From: Craterostigma plantagineum
Lineage: Eukaryota > Streptophyta > Magnoliopsida > Lamiales > Linderniaceae
Assembly: GCA_027422505.1 (NCBI GenBank)
Contig: JAPQWV010000001.1
Coordinates: 5,084,001-5,148,000 of the forward strand
Direction: 5' to 3'
Length of the DNA: 64,000 nucleotides
Program-made: the position numbers and the translations under genes
Shown: positions 10,680-23,891 of the stretch, piece by piece
Numbering within the stretch: the stretch's first letter is position 1
How the letters are laid out: each line of letters starts with the position of its first letter
Notes under the pieces: model-generated
The model's database searches: none
Told to the model about the DNA's origin: nothing
Seen by the model: only the letters and a program-made list of their open reading frames with translations

Positions 10680-13600
10680 GGTAAGTGATGTGCCGCCAGA
10701 GCATACAGAAAGGAAGTTGACGCTTAAAGAACTTCAGGCAAAGAAGTATCCGTTTCTGGACTCCGAAGTATCAGAAATCTTCGATGAACTTCTGCGCGCA
10801 GATCTCATTGACTTACCAGAGATGAAGCGGCCCGATGAAGCGGGACGAACTCACGATCCTAATTACTGTAAATACCATCGTTTGATAGGTCATCCAATTC
10901 ACAACTGTTTTATTTTTAAGGATAAGGTCATGCAACTAGCCAGACAAGGAAAAATTACTCTTGATATAGAGTCGGCAGAGTCAAATTATAATTCGGTTAT
11001 TGGCGAGGACTTTGAAAGTTTGGAAGAAGACTGTGCTACTTCTTATATGACTCAAGAAACTGAAGTCCTTGATGATGACTGTCAAGATGAGATCGAGGAA
11101 AACGATACCATTGGCTCATGCATGTCTGCTATGACATTCACCGATGAGGATCTGCTCCTAGGTTCTAAGCCACATAATCGCCCCTTGTTCGTGTCTGGCT
11201 ACGTTCGTGAAAAGAAGGTAAAACGCATGTTGATCGATGGAGGCTCTGCAGTGAATATTTTGCCTCTACGGGTGCTGAAGGAACTGGAAATTCCAACGGA
11301 AGAACTCTCTAGCAGTCGATTGATGATCCAAGGTTTCAACCAAGGAGGCCAAAGAGCCATCAGTATGATCAGATTGGAACTAGTTATGGAAAATATGACA
11401 TCAACAGCATTGCTCCATGTGATTGACGCCAAGACTTCCTACAACGTGCTGCTTGGTCGCCCATGGCTACACGAGAATGGAGTCGTGCCGTCAACTTTAC
11501 ATCAATGTTTCAAGTACTGCGATAACGGCACCATAAAAAAAGTCTTGGCGATACAAACCCGTTTACTGAAGTTGAATCATACTTTGTCGATGCAAAATAT
11601 TATCTCGAGCGTACAAAGGAAACGAATGAGAATGTGAGGCATGAGAAAAGTACGGCACACAGGAATAAAGGTGATGAAGGCACGCAGGACATCGAAGGGA
11701 TGATATACTCAATGAAAGTCCTGACAATACCCTTAACTCAAATTGGCTCTAAGAAACCGCAGAGCTCGCCGGTCAAGGCTGAAGGATCTACGCGGCAATC
11801 ACAAAATGGACATCATATGTCGCCAAATAGGCAGATAAGTGGAGTATTTGGGCCTAATGCTTATAAACTCCTCACAAAAGCAGGGTATGATCCGAATGAG
11901 AAACCAATATTGGGTAAACTCCCGGACTCCCTAAACAAAAGTTCTCTTGAACTGAAAAATACTCAGAAGGGTCTCGGGTTTACCCCTCAGAAGCCTGTGC
12001 GCATAGTATTAAAGAGGGCTAGTATAAATTGTGTGTCCGAAACTGATGCATATTCCACTAACAACGCGTTGAAGTGGATGATGCCCAAGAAGAGTCCGTT
12101 TGAAAGACTAGGGCATAAGAAGAGTCCGTTTGAGAGAACGGGAGTTAAAAAGGGTCTGTCCGAAAGACTAAATAAGAAAAGTCTACGAACTTCCGTATTT
12201 GATAGACTTGGGCCATGTGAAAACTTTAGATTGCTGAAGAACCAGAGCCGTCGACCCGTCGTTCGGCTCATGACCCAACTTAAAGTAAAAAGTCGTGCGC
12301 ACGTGACTCTACCATGCGATGTGTCATGTAACGGTGATCGATATCACGAGAGCGAAGAAGATAGGGAAAGCATAGGTTCATCTTGTCATATCACCATAAA
12401 AGACGAAAATCTCCTCGAAGAAGATGCTGAGATAGCTCCTCTTGAGCTTGAAGAAGGTATTAAGGCAACGGTAGACGAGTTGAAAGAAATCAACTTGGGC
12501 GATGAAAACGAAAATAGACCAATATATATAAGTGCGCTTCTAGATGCTGATGAAGAGAAGAACTACACCGAGCTGCTGATAGAATTCAAAGACGTGTTCG
12601 CTTGGTCATATAAGGAAATGCATGGACTGGACCCAAAAGTAGCAATCCATCACCTATCGATAAAGAAAGGTTCACGTCCAGTTAAGCAAGCACAGAGGCG
12701 GTTTCGACCAGATCTAGTTCCACTCATTGAGGCTGAGGTCAATAAGTTGATTGAAGTTGGATTCGTTCGAGAAGTGAAATATCCAACATGGATCTCAAGC
12801 ATAGTGCCCGTCAAGAAGAAAAAATGGACAAATACGAGTCTGTGTCGATTTCAGAGATTTGAACAAAGCATGTCCAAAGGATGATTTCCCATTGCCAATA
12901 CCTGAACTTATGATAGATGCCACGACCGGCCACGAAGCGCTATCCTTCATGGATGGATCTTCCGGCTATAATCAAATTCGCATGGCGCCAAAAGATGAAG
13001 AGTTGACGGCCTTTCGCACACCAAAAGGAATCTATTGCTACAAGGTTATGCTGTTTGGATTGAAGAACGCAGGTTCCACATACCAGAGAGCAATGCAGAA
13101 GATCTTTGATGATATGCTTCACACGGATGTTGAATGTTATGTCGATGATTTAGTAGTGAAGTCTAAAGACGTGAGGATCACCTAAGTAATTTGAGAAATG
13201 TGTCAATCGCTTAAGAAGATATCAACTCAAAATGAATCCTCTCAAGTGCGCCTTTGGCGTTTCCTCGGGAAAGTTTCTCGGGTTCATAGTGCGTCAAAAG
13301 GGCATCGAAATCGAGCAAGCAAAGATAGACGCAATTTTGAAGATGTCAAAACCTCGTAACATCCACGAGCTCAAAAGCTTGCAAGGGAAGTTGGCATACT
13401 TGAGGAGATTCATGTCGAATCTAGCCGGTCGATGTCAACCTTTTAGTCGCCTCATGAGAAAGGGCGTTACGTTCGAATGGGATGAAACTTGCAACAATGC
13501 ATTCGAAAGCATCAAATCCTATCTAACAAATCCGCCAGTGTTGGCTGCACCTATACCAGAAAAACCACTCATCCTATATATAGCTGCCCAAGAAAGCTCT

Positions 13601-15774
13601 GTTGGGGCACTGTTAGCGCAAGAAAATGATAATGGGAGAGAAAACGCGTTGTACTACCTCAGTAGGATGATGACGTCCAACGAGCTAAAGTATTCTCCAA
13701 TTGAAAATTTATGTCTAGCGCTCATCTTCTCAATCCAGAAACTCAAGCATTATTTTCAAGCTAATAGCATTCGCTTGGTGTCAAGGGCAAATCCGCTGAA
13801 GTACGTAATGTCAAAACTGGTACTCTCAGACAGGCTCGCGAGGTGGTATTTGTAATTGCAACAGTTCGAGATCACATATGTGCCTCAAAAGGCTGTCAAG
13901 GGACAAGTTTTAGCAGATTTTCTTGCCGATCACCCTATTCCAGCAGAGTGGGAGTTATGCCATGACCTGCCTGATGAACACGTGCTCTTGGTCGATATAG
14001 TTCCCCCATGGAAGATGTATTTCGATGGAGCTTCACATCAAGAAGGCGCTGGAGCTGGAGTAGTATTCGTCACTTCCGATGGAGATGTGCTCCCTTATTC
14101 CTTCACTCTGACCCAGAATTACTCGAACAATGTTGCCGAGTACCAGGCTTTAATTCTTGGATTAGAGATGGCTGTGGAGATCAAACAGAGACAGCTCACA
14201 ATATATGGCGACTCCAAGTTGATTGTTAGCCAGATAGCCGGCTCATATGAAGTAAAGAAGCCTGAGCTCCTTCCATATCGCAACTATGCCAGAAGGATGA
14301 TAGGATATCTCGGGGAAGCAACAATCGAGCATGTGCCGAGATCCAAAAACAAGCAAGCAGATGCATTAGCCAAACTCGCTTCGACTCTTTCTACACCTCA
14401 TGAGAAAACTCAGATACCTATTTGCCGGAATTGGGTCGTGCCGCCCAATTTTGACGATGATAGTGAAGACGATAATGCTACTGGGGAAGAAAATCACACC
14501 ATCGAAGTATTTGAAGTAGAGGAGGAAGACTGGAGGCAATTATTGGTCGATTACTTGGAACATGGAAAACTACCCGATGACCCACGTCAAAGAATCGATG
14601 TTCGACGACGAGCACCTCGTTTCATCTTCTACAAAGGAACACTTTATCGGAGGTCTTTCGATGGTATATTCTTGAGGTGTTTAAGTGAAGAAGAAGCTGG
14701 TCAAGCCATGGAGGAGGCTCACTCAGGAATATGTGGTGCTCATCAATCCGGACCAAAGTTGCATTTTCGCATAAAAAGGATGGATTATTACTGGCCAATG
14801 ATGGTCAAAGATTGCCTAGATCATGCACGGCGATGTCAAGCTTGCCAATTCCATGCTAACCTCATGCACCAACCACCCGAGCCGCTTCATCCAACGGTTG
14901 CCGCATGGCCGTTCGATGCTTGGGGATTAGATGTCGTGGGACCAATGACAAAGTCATCGGGTGGACACTCGTACATTCTGGCTGGAACAGACTACTTTTC
15001 CAAATGGGCTGAGGCTATTCCTCTAAAAGAAGTAAAGAAGGAAAATGTCGCTGATTTCATTCGCATCAACATTATATATCGCTTCGGGATCCCTCGCTAC
15101 ATCATCACTGATAATGGAAAACCATTCTGTAATAGCACAATAGATAAACTCTGCGAGAAGTTTGGGTTCAAACAGAGGAAATCATCTATGTATAACGCTA
15201 CCGCAAATGGACTCGCCGAAGCATTCAACAAGACGTTGTGCAATCTCTTGAAGAAGATAGTGTCAAAATCGAAGAAGGACTGGCACCTGAGAATTAATGA
15301 AGCTTTATGGGCATACCGAACTACTCACCGGACGCCCACTGAATCAACACCTTACGCTCTCGTTTACGGAACTGAAGCTGTAATTCCACTCGAACAACAA
15401 ATTCCTTCTCTTAGGATGGCTATACAAGAAGGACTCACTACGGAGGAAAACGCTCGCTTACGTCTCGAAGAATTAGAAGCTCTTGATGAAAAGAGACTCG
15501 CGCACAACAAAGGTTGGAATGCTATCAAGCTCGTCTTTCGAGAGCTTTTAATAAGAAAGTGAAGCTTAGGTCGTTTCAAGTTGGAGATTGGGTACTTGCA
15601 ATAAGAAGACCAATCATCACCAACCGTCGAGTTGGGGGCAAGTTCAAATCAAAATGGGATGGTCCCTACGTCGTAAAGGAAGTCTATACGAGCGGAGCAT
15701 ACAAGTTGGTGTCCGAAGACGGATTAAGAATTGGCCCAATCAACGGCAAATTCTTGAAACGTTACTATGCCTAA
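10621..15774 (+). pseudogene. pol: Pol polyprotein of the gypsy element, multiply frameshifted
   Basis: Domains appear in order but in changing frames. Aspartic protease: IDGGSAVNILP near 11235. Reverse transcriptase: from about 12620, with FMDGSSGYNQI, FGLKNAGSTYQR and the YVDD catalytic motif at about 13140. RNase H 1: 13560-13930. Second, archaeal-type RNase H: about 14000-14390, with YFDGA and a GDSKLIVSQI motif. Integrase: zinc-binding HHCC at about 14715-14860, core from 14925 (GLDVVGP, ITDNGKPF), C-terminal region to 15774. Breaks: frame changes near 11550, 12825, 13160-13205 and 15515, and a nonsense TAA at 13853-13855. The element cannot make its own functional Pol. Confidence 0.9.
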
Positions 15775-15784
15775 AAATGGGGAG

Positions 15785-16160
15785 ACCCGACAAAAGAAAA
15801 GAACAAAAAAAAAGAGCAAAAAAAAGAAAAAAAAAAAGAAGAAAAAAAAAAGAACAAAAAAAAAGAAAAAAATGAAGAAAAAAAAAAGAAAAGAGAACAA
15901 AAAAAAATTGTTGCTCCTTAACGCACGAGCCTAAACTGCATGTTGCTCCTTAACGCACGAGCCTAAACTGCATGTTACTCCTTGACATACGAGTCTAAAC
16001 TGCATGTCACTCCTGGCCCGCACGAGTATAAACTGTGAAAAGGCAAACATTAATGATAAGTGCATATGTCTAAACTGCTAACTTATTCCACATAGTCCGG
16101 TGTGGTTAAACAACGGATACTCCTGGCCCGCATGAGTATAAACTGTGCACGGCACCACCC
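15785..16160 (+). repeat. A/G-rich tract and about 32-bp tandem repeats after pol
   Basis: 15785-15907 is almost pure A with scattered G and C. It is followed by four to five imperfect copies of a unit containing CACGAGCCTAAACTGCATG, with a last, separate copy near 16120. This is a non-coding spacer between pol and the antisense gene, and the most likely place for its convergent terminators. Confidence 0.75.
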
Positions 16161-16816
16161 CCTCAAAAAAAAAATAATAAAAAATTGAACTACGAGAAAT
16201 GACTTGATCCCCTAAAAGGGTACATAGGCAGCTTGGACATTGTCTGAGTTCAGTCATATATATATAAAAAAAAAGGGGTGGCAGTTGTAAAGATGGGAAA
16301 AGGACCAAGGAGACAACCATAACGCAAAGGCAAAGATATGCGGCCACAAAGTTAAACTCGCTCCCGGAACGTGATTGCAACTTGAGACCGAATTCGAAGA
16401 GGTGGTGCCTACGGAAATACATTGGAAGATTTTCTAGGGGCCAATTATCGAGCCTCGTCACGTTTCTAAAAACAAAAACAAAAAACAAAAAAAAAACAAA
16501 AAAAAAAAGAAAAGGAGAATAATATAAAATGGCGATGCATCAGTGCGTTTCTTGATTTCTCAACTGGTTAGAAACACTTACATGTTGAGCTGCCAATTGA
16601 TGATATGTTACTCACTAATCAACCATCTAATTTCAAGCTGAAACATGTGACCGGAGAACAGCTAAGCCTTTCAATGGAAAAGATGGGATTGCTACACACC
16701 AACGAAGTTGACTTTCCATACGCAAATATATATATATATAATATTATATATATGTATTAAGCATAAGTTCTATTATGTGAGAATACTATGAATAAAGGCA
16801 CGACTAAATCTGTAAT

Positions 16817-19800
16817 TTAATCAAATAGCTGGAAATTCCCTAGTTCATCTACAGCGACTCGAAGAAGTGCTTGTGTTGCATTCAAGTCCTTTGCAATCTT
16901 CTCGCTTATCGGTTGAGCGTTATGAAAAGCAGCAACGGCTTCTTCGGCCTCGTTACGTTCAATCTGAACCGCTTGAAGAAGTCTTTCTCCTTCCTCAATA
17001 GAGGACGTCAACCTCCTCTTCATCGTCTTCAACTTCTTGGACTCATTCTCTATCCAAGCTAACTCGTCCTTCTCCGATTGAATTTGATCGCTCTTCGTCT
17101 TTTCTCGTGCACGAATACCCTCGAGACGATCGTTGGCTTCGCCGAGGTGACGCTTATGCTGTTCTGCGGAGAGTCTATCAGAAGATGCTGACCGCGCCTT
17201 ATCGTAATCATGCGCCTTGTCAAAAAGGATGCGGAGGAATTCTTCTATATGGGAAATATCGATCAGATCAAGGCGCCTCATCGACTGAATGACCACATCA
17301 ACATCTGGCTTAAGTGAAGATAGTGAATCAATCGAAGCGCCAACTATATTTCTGTGCAAATCATCCCATAATGCTTGAAGAAAAGCTCGTTCGTGTTTTC
17401 GCACCAACTTGCCGCCTTCGAACACGGAGGCATCAGCAAAACGATTCGCTGATTCAACCTTGCGTATCGGCACGTTCGTTGACTCGACTTCGACAACAGA
17501 GAGACTGCCCCTCAAAAGGTTAGGTCCTAACACTGACCCCTGACTAGCCTCAGGTTCCTCAATGATTTCGACGGGCTGTTAGAACAGTGAAGAGGCGTTA
17601 AAAGAAAAAAAAACGAAAATTAATAATGATGATCATATATGAAGAAAGAGTGCAATAAGAAATACCGCCAGCGGAGCCATCTCGAGCACATTCCCCACAA
17701 CAATTTGGCCATCCAATCCATTGTTGGCAAGGGCAGTATCTTTAGCCTTCAAAAAAAAAATATATTATATAGGCATATAAGTAAATATATATGTATATAT
17801 ATAAATAATAATATAAGGTAATATATATCTGTATATATGAAAATAAATAAAGCAATAATAATACCATATATATAAAATAAAACAAAATAAAGAGGTATAT
17901 AGTAACATGGCAGCAGAGGGAAGGAAGCCAGATATATATATATGCATATGTAATTGAGAAAAAGGCTACTTGATTTTGCAACGAGACGTGTTTAATTCCA
18001 ACATCTTTCGGTCGATGGTCCTTCTTATTTCTTTTCCAGTGGCGATCGCTGTTACTACTTGCGGTTTCTTCGGAGGAACGTGGACCGCCACGTTTACCCA
18101 AGACATCGGCTGAAGCACGCGCAACTCCGACAAAATTAAGGTTATTATCCAAAAGAATACATGGCGCTGCATCTCCCGCTGTCTTGTCCTCAACGTTTTG
18201 TCTCACCTCAGCATGGGCTGTCTCTTCGCCGACCAACTTGATGGCATTCTCAGTGAAGTAATCCCCATGGATTTCAGACCACCATCTTTTGTAGGAAGAG
18301 GTGTAGTACTTCCTCATACATGGAGGCGTACTTGGGAACCACACTCGGGAACCCGTATTAGCCTGGATGCATGCCCGCCAATAATAGAGGCCTTCACTAA
18401 GAGAACTCTCCCGAATATCACGCTTCAACGCCCCAGGTATATCTTGAAGGAATCCAAACTGACGACTAAAACGGTGCGGACTATAAGGCTCAATAATAAA
18501 GCGATCTCCTCGCCGCAAAGGGACCCAGCTCGAACGAATAGCCATGAAGTAGTTTTGCTCGAATTCTTCAGCACTGCCGTTATCCGTGAAAAGGAAGTCT
18601 CTTTTAGGAGTCAGAATGTTGCAGGTCCAATGAATTACGTCTCCTTTATGGATCCTTCTACGAGCCGCGGTCGGACTGAAATACCTCGCGCCATTTTCAC
18701 CAGAGAAGCATGTCATCTTAGAACCCTTCAGACTTTGGTAAACTTTGAAATTATTCCTAAACTAGCAGGCCAACCAAGCATAAAGGAAATGAACGGGGAA
18801 GGCAACATGTATTTCGTCGAATCTTGGAGACTTCGCAATGACGTTGAGGCCATTATAGACACTAGCTAGCACAGGATGCGCGAGGCCGACCTTCCGACCC
18901 GACGCCATGAAGCATGCCATTTTGAAGACGCTTGGACGAATGAAGCCGACATCCTCTACAGGAAGGACGAATGCGCATAGCCAACAAGACAAGAAGGCAG
19001 CCAAGTAGACTTCCTCCTGCATGTTTCCTCTAAGGCCCAATTCAGTGAATAACTTCTTAGCTCCCGAGGACCACGGTCGGCATGGGCCAAGGACGCCAAG
19101 GGGGTTGTATGTAGAATGGCTTCGGCTGCGAACATTCCGCCTCTCCTTACGAGGAGGAGGTCGATCGTACCTTCTCGCTTCCTTCGACCAAAACTCCACC
19201 CACTTTGATGTAGTCACCCGTAGAAGCTGTCCATCACAATTCCGAAGCATAAAGTAAGCATGGAATAGATACTTACAGGAATGAGGAATGTATCGATCGC
19301 CGGCCTCGTCCACGCCATCCAGCTCCTCCGCAGAAGGGACTACCTCATTATACAAAACGCCGCCCATTGGAAGACCAGAAAAATTGTACAAATCCCATAG
19401 ATATAATGACAGCTCGCCATGAGAAGTAAGAAGAGTATTGGTTGTCGGGCACCACGCCTCACAGACCGCTTTCATGATATTGGAATTAATATCATATGTG
19501 AAGAGCGAGGCATATGCCGAATCGTGAACTTGAATGTCTCTCAGCATTTTCTCGCATCGGCAGAGAACGTCTTCAGTCCACTCCCAATATCCTTCGATAT
19601 ACTTGAACTCACCTGGAAACCGAAGAACGTCATTTCCCCATTTAACGTCTGACTCCCCTTCGATGATAGCACGTCCCAACGAAGGAAAGGGAAGTAACCC
19701 GCTTGATGGTGGACGAAAAGGGTCGATGGGCATTAAGTGGTGACTCGACTTCAGTATCCAAGTCTTTCGATTCCTGTTCAGATCAGCCGTCTTTGACCAA

Positions 19801-19967
19801 TCTAGAATGCATGGCAAGCTCATCGCCTTCTGAGCTTTGGCAAACAACCCGGTGAGAGAAGGGTAGACTACGAGCACGACGCCATCTTCGACAGATTGCC
19901 TCTCGTCCTCGAGTATGGCTAGCTGTGATACACCGGAAGGAGACACGACGTCTTTAAAGAAAACCAT
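16817..19967 (-). CDS. Antisense plant-mobile-domain (PMD) protein carried by the gypsy element
   Basis: Three exons with consensus splice sites keep one frame: 17970-19967, 17666-17746 and 16817-17575, 946 codons including the stop. The single defect is a TAG at 18762-18764 (codon 402). Exon 1 carries a plant mobile domain of the aminotransferase-like/MAIN type: residues about 110-350 with W.W..DVL-like segments, then FSGENGARYF, HWTCNILTP, EFEQNYFM and RGDRFIIEPYSPHRFSRQFGF (about 415-520), and a basic RKRNKKDHRPK-like stretch. Exon 3 ends in a long coiled coil (about residues 790-930). Antisense extra genes with PMDs are known from Tat elements; their function is unknown. A start further upstream is possible, because an intron acceptor precedes the ATG. 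Confidence 0.82.
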
Positions 19968-20048
19968 TGCTAAATCCTGTAAAAAAAAAGGGGGCGTTAT
20001 GCAAAACTCAGTGGCGATGTAGAAGGGCAAGAAGTGGGGGGTGGACAA

Positions 20049-20524
20049 TCAGATTAACCCAGCAGTCAACGATACCCCAAACGAAAGAAATCAAAATAAA
20101 ATAAGGAAGCCTACCTAGTGAACGATTGTTTGGCCTTTGCTGTTGAAGGTGTTGATGGTGTATTGAGGTTGAAGATATACACGTATATATTAGGATATGG
20201 GTCTCAAATATTCAATACTTATTTTTAGGGAAGACAGGGCTTGCCATTGCCAAGATGCGATGCGAACAAAGAGTTACTTTCCAAAATTCGCTTAACCCTT
20301 TATATTATAACCTTCCATAGTTTATATACATGGTAAGGAATCCTAGGGTTCTTATGCACGAGAACTTTCGTACCAAGTTACCGTGCGCCAATTTAATAAT
20401 ACGGGACATTGGCAAAGGCCAAAACGTGATGAATGATGATGTCGATCAGTTAACATCTCAAAGACGTATACTTCAAATCTTATTTCCCTCAAAGTCCGTC
20501 AACAAGACTCGAAGTGGGAGCATT
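20049..20524 (-). promoter_or_regulatory. Probable promoter/5' region of the antisense gene and polypurine tract
   Basis: Between the PMD gene and the 3' LTR. Read on the minus strand it should hold the antisense promoter and perhaps a 5' non-coding exon; no certain TATA was chosen. The last bases before the LTR, GAAGTGGGAGCATT (20511-20524), are the likely polypurine tract for plus-strand priming. Confidence 0.4.
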
Positions 20525-21993
<1,469 letters not shown>

Positions 21994-22159
21994 TTAAATA
22001 AATTAAACACATTCATACAATATGTCGAAGCTTAAAAGATGGGCTTCTTTAATTAGGTACATTAAGAATGTAGTTCGTCGATGGGCTTCCCAGTGACTGT
22101 TTCTTGAACAGGGAAGTTTACGTTTGCTTGCTGAGAATGTGTAAGAAAAGAAATCGTAC

Positions 22160-22596
22160 ATACTTTATATTCTTTTTAATGTTATATGGTGCAATAATGT
22201 TATCATTACATTAGTCTCAATCACACGTGGACTCGGCAGGAGAAGCATCGTAATCACACAATTTTGTAGACGAACATATTCTACTATGCATAGCAATTAA
22301 TAAACAAAGGTAGAACGAGGGACAAAAGATTTCGGCTTCTTTAGGTACCTTTTGAGCCTTAAAAACTAATATGGGCCTAAGTCGATGGGCCTAACTCAAT
22401 AACATTCTGGGCCTTGCCAAACTAAGGAGGGTATAATTCCCAAAATGCCCCCAACTCTTACCGCAGTTTTTCGAAATTACCGCGGACGACATTGATTCTT
22501 CTTCTTCTTCGGCTCAATTCCCAATACTTCTTTCTCCATCGGACTTTCTTCTCGACCTTCTTACTGTGACCTGCCGCCGCCGCCGCCGCCGTAACG
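22160..22596 (+). promoter_or_regulatory. Promoter and 5' UTR of the SEC23 fragment
   Basis: About 200 bp before the SEC23 ATG hold several GGGCCTAA/GGGCCT-type motifs (22370-22430), common in promoters of plant housekeeping genes, followed by a CT-rich and (CCG)n leader directly before the ATG. It appears that the promoter moved together with exon 1. Confidence 0.5.
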
Positions 22597-23020
22597 ATGA
22601 CGGAATTTATCGACCTTGAGCAGCAGGATGCGATCCGAATGCCGTGGACCGTCCTGCCTGGTGCCAAACCCGACGCCGCGCAGTCTCTCATTCCGATCTC
22701 ACTTATATATACTCCTCTCAAACCGCTGCCCTCCTCGACGCCTCTCTTGCCTTACGCTCCGTTGCGGTGCAGGAACTGTCGATCGGTGATCAATCCGTTC
22801 TCGATCGTCGATTTCTCGTCGGTCGACAGCAAGGTCTGGATCTGCACGTTCTGCTTGCAGCGGAACCTTTTTCCGCTGCATTATCAGGGTATATCGGAAC
22901 AGAATTTGCCGGCGGAGTTGTTTCCGCAGTACACGACGATTGAGTACGAGATGACGACTGTGGAGGCAGGGAGGAGTAATAGCGCGAGCGTGCTTTTATT
23001 AGATAAATACCAAAAGAAAT
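22597..23020 (+). pseudogene. SEC23: SEC23 (COPII coat GAP) first-exon fragment
   Basis: SEC23 is the GTPase-activating inner-coat subunit of COPII vesicles at the endoplasmic reticulum. From the ATG at 22597 about 135 residues match its N terminus: MTEFIDLEQQDAIRMPW, YTPLKPLP, LPYAPLRCRNCR, the zinc finger CxxC-x(18-20)-CxxC (CRNC and CTFC) and LPAELFPQYTTIEYE. The homology stops at about residue 125-135, just before the trunk domain; the frame then runs through a degenerate repeat and a poly-A tract and ends. A full protein has about 760 residues and no later exon was found, so this is a truncated copy. It lies on the opposite strand between two TS exons. Confidence 0.85.
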
Positions 23021-23099
23021 ATATGAGCAGTAAAGAAGATTGGGATCGATTAGATAAATACCAAAAGAGAAAAAAAAAAAAAAAAAAAAAAAAAAAGAC

Positions 23100-23345
23100 A
23101 AACGTGGGGCTAAACAGAAATGTTACAGAGTAGCTTATTAATATTTGAAGGTCTATCGAGATGGAAGTATTAAAATCTTATCAAGAAATATATGAGCAGT
23201 GGGGTACAGTGAACACATTGTCAGGCAAAGAACTGCCAAGATAGGAAGAAGACATTGTTTTAGAAATTTGATACTAAAGATGGGAGAATTAAAGAGGATA
23301 ATAGGGAAAAAAGGAAATTAATATAGTGCATGACCGTGAAATTAC
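23100..23345. other. Unassigned spacer
   Basis: Sequence between the SEC23 fragment and the first TS exon, including a duplicated AAATATATGAGCAGT motif (23019 and 23187) and a poly-A run (23071-23096). The A-run next to a truncated gene copy hints at a retroposed piece but is not sufficient evidence. Confidence 0.4.
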
Positions 23346-23672
23346 CTTTGCATTTGTTGAACCAATGGTAAACCACATGAGTTCTCCCACAACTCCCCGC
23401 CAAAAGACCCTCTTTGTACCAAAATCGACAAATACAAACACTATTTGCCAAATAAAAAAAAAAAACGATGAGCATGAGCATGTATCTAGAGTTAGATAAG
23501 TTCTGCAGTGAATCAAATAATAACATACTTGCAGAAAACCTCATACTCTATCCATACCTTAGTGGTAAGAAGAGGTAACGATTTTACGCAGGTTAAAGCG
23601 CATCTGTGAAAAGAACAGTGCAAACATTCAAGGCACACCATGATAAAACAACTGAAGTGATGCCATTGGATT

Positions 23673-23891
23673 TTACGCTATACCTGGCAGCCAAATAAAG
23701 AAAAGGTCCCAGTCACAACCGAAGACACATAGCTGCAGCCGTCCGTTGAGGTGTGCGTTCGACTGCCAATTGGCGCCCCAATTCCGAGCGTCCAAGCGCT
23801 CGCCCTCGAACACTATCTGACCGTCGATCGTGAACTTCATGCGGCAGCCTTTCTTGCATGGAACCCTATTAGTACACGTTGTAAAGGTCAA
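23673..23891 (-). CDS. Unassigned small open frame / gene fragment
   Basis: A 72-residue minus-strand frame containing MKFTIDGQIVFEGERLDARNWG and CDWDLFFIWLPG. Its base composition is gene-like (GC-rich) compared with the flanks. A degenerate copy of the same region, with in-frame damage, lies at about 28368-28480 just beyond monooxygenase copy B, so the fragment was part of the duplicated block. I do not recognise the family. It is more likely a remnant than a gene. Confidence 0.3.
   Translation of the reverse strand: MTFTTCTNRVPCKKGCRMKFTIDGQIVFEGERLDARNWGANWQSNAHLNGRLQLCVFGCDWDLFFIWLPGIA

Noticed and set aside
15588..15875. Lys-rich open frame after integrase
   Set aside because: Result of the A/G-rich spacer; no ordinary protein composition.
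18198..18869. 223-codon plus-strand frame opposite the PMD gene
   Set aside because: It mirrors the PMD coding strand; no domain, and the minus frame has clear PMD motifs and introns.
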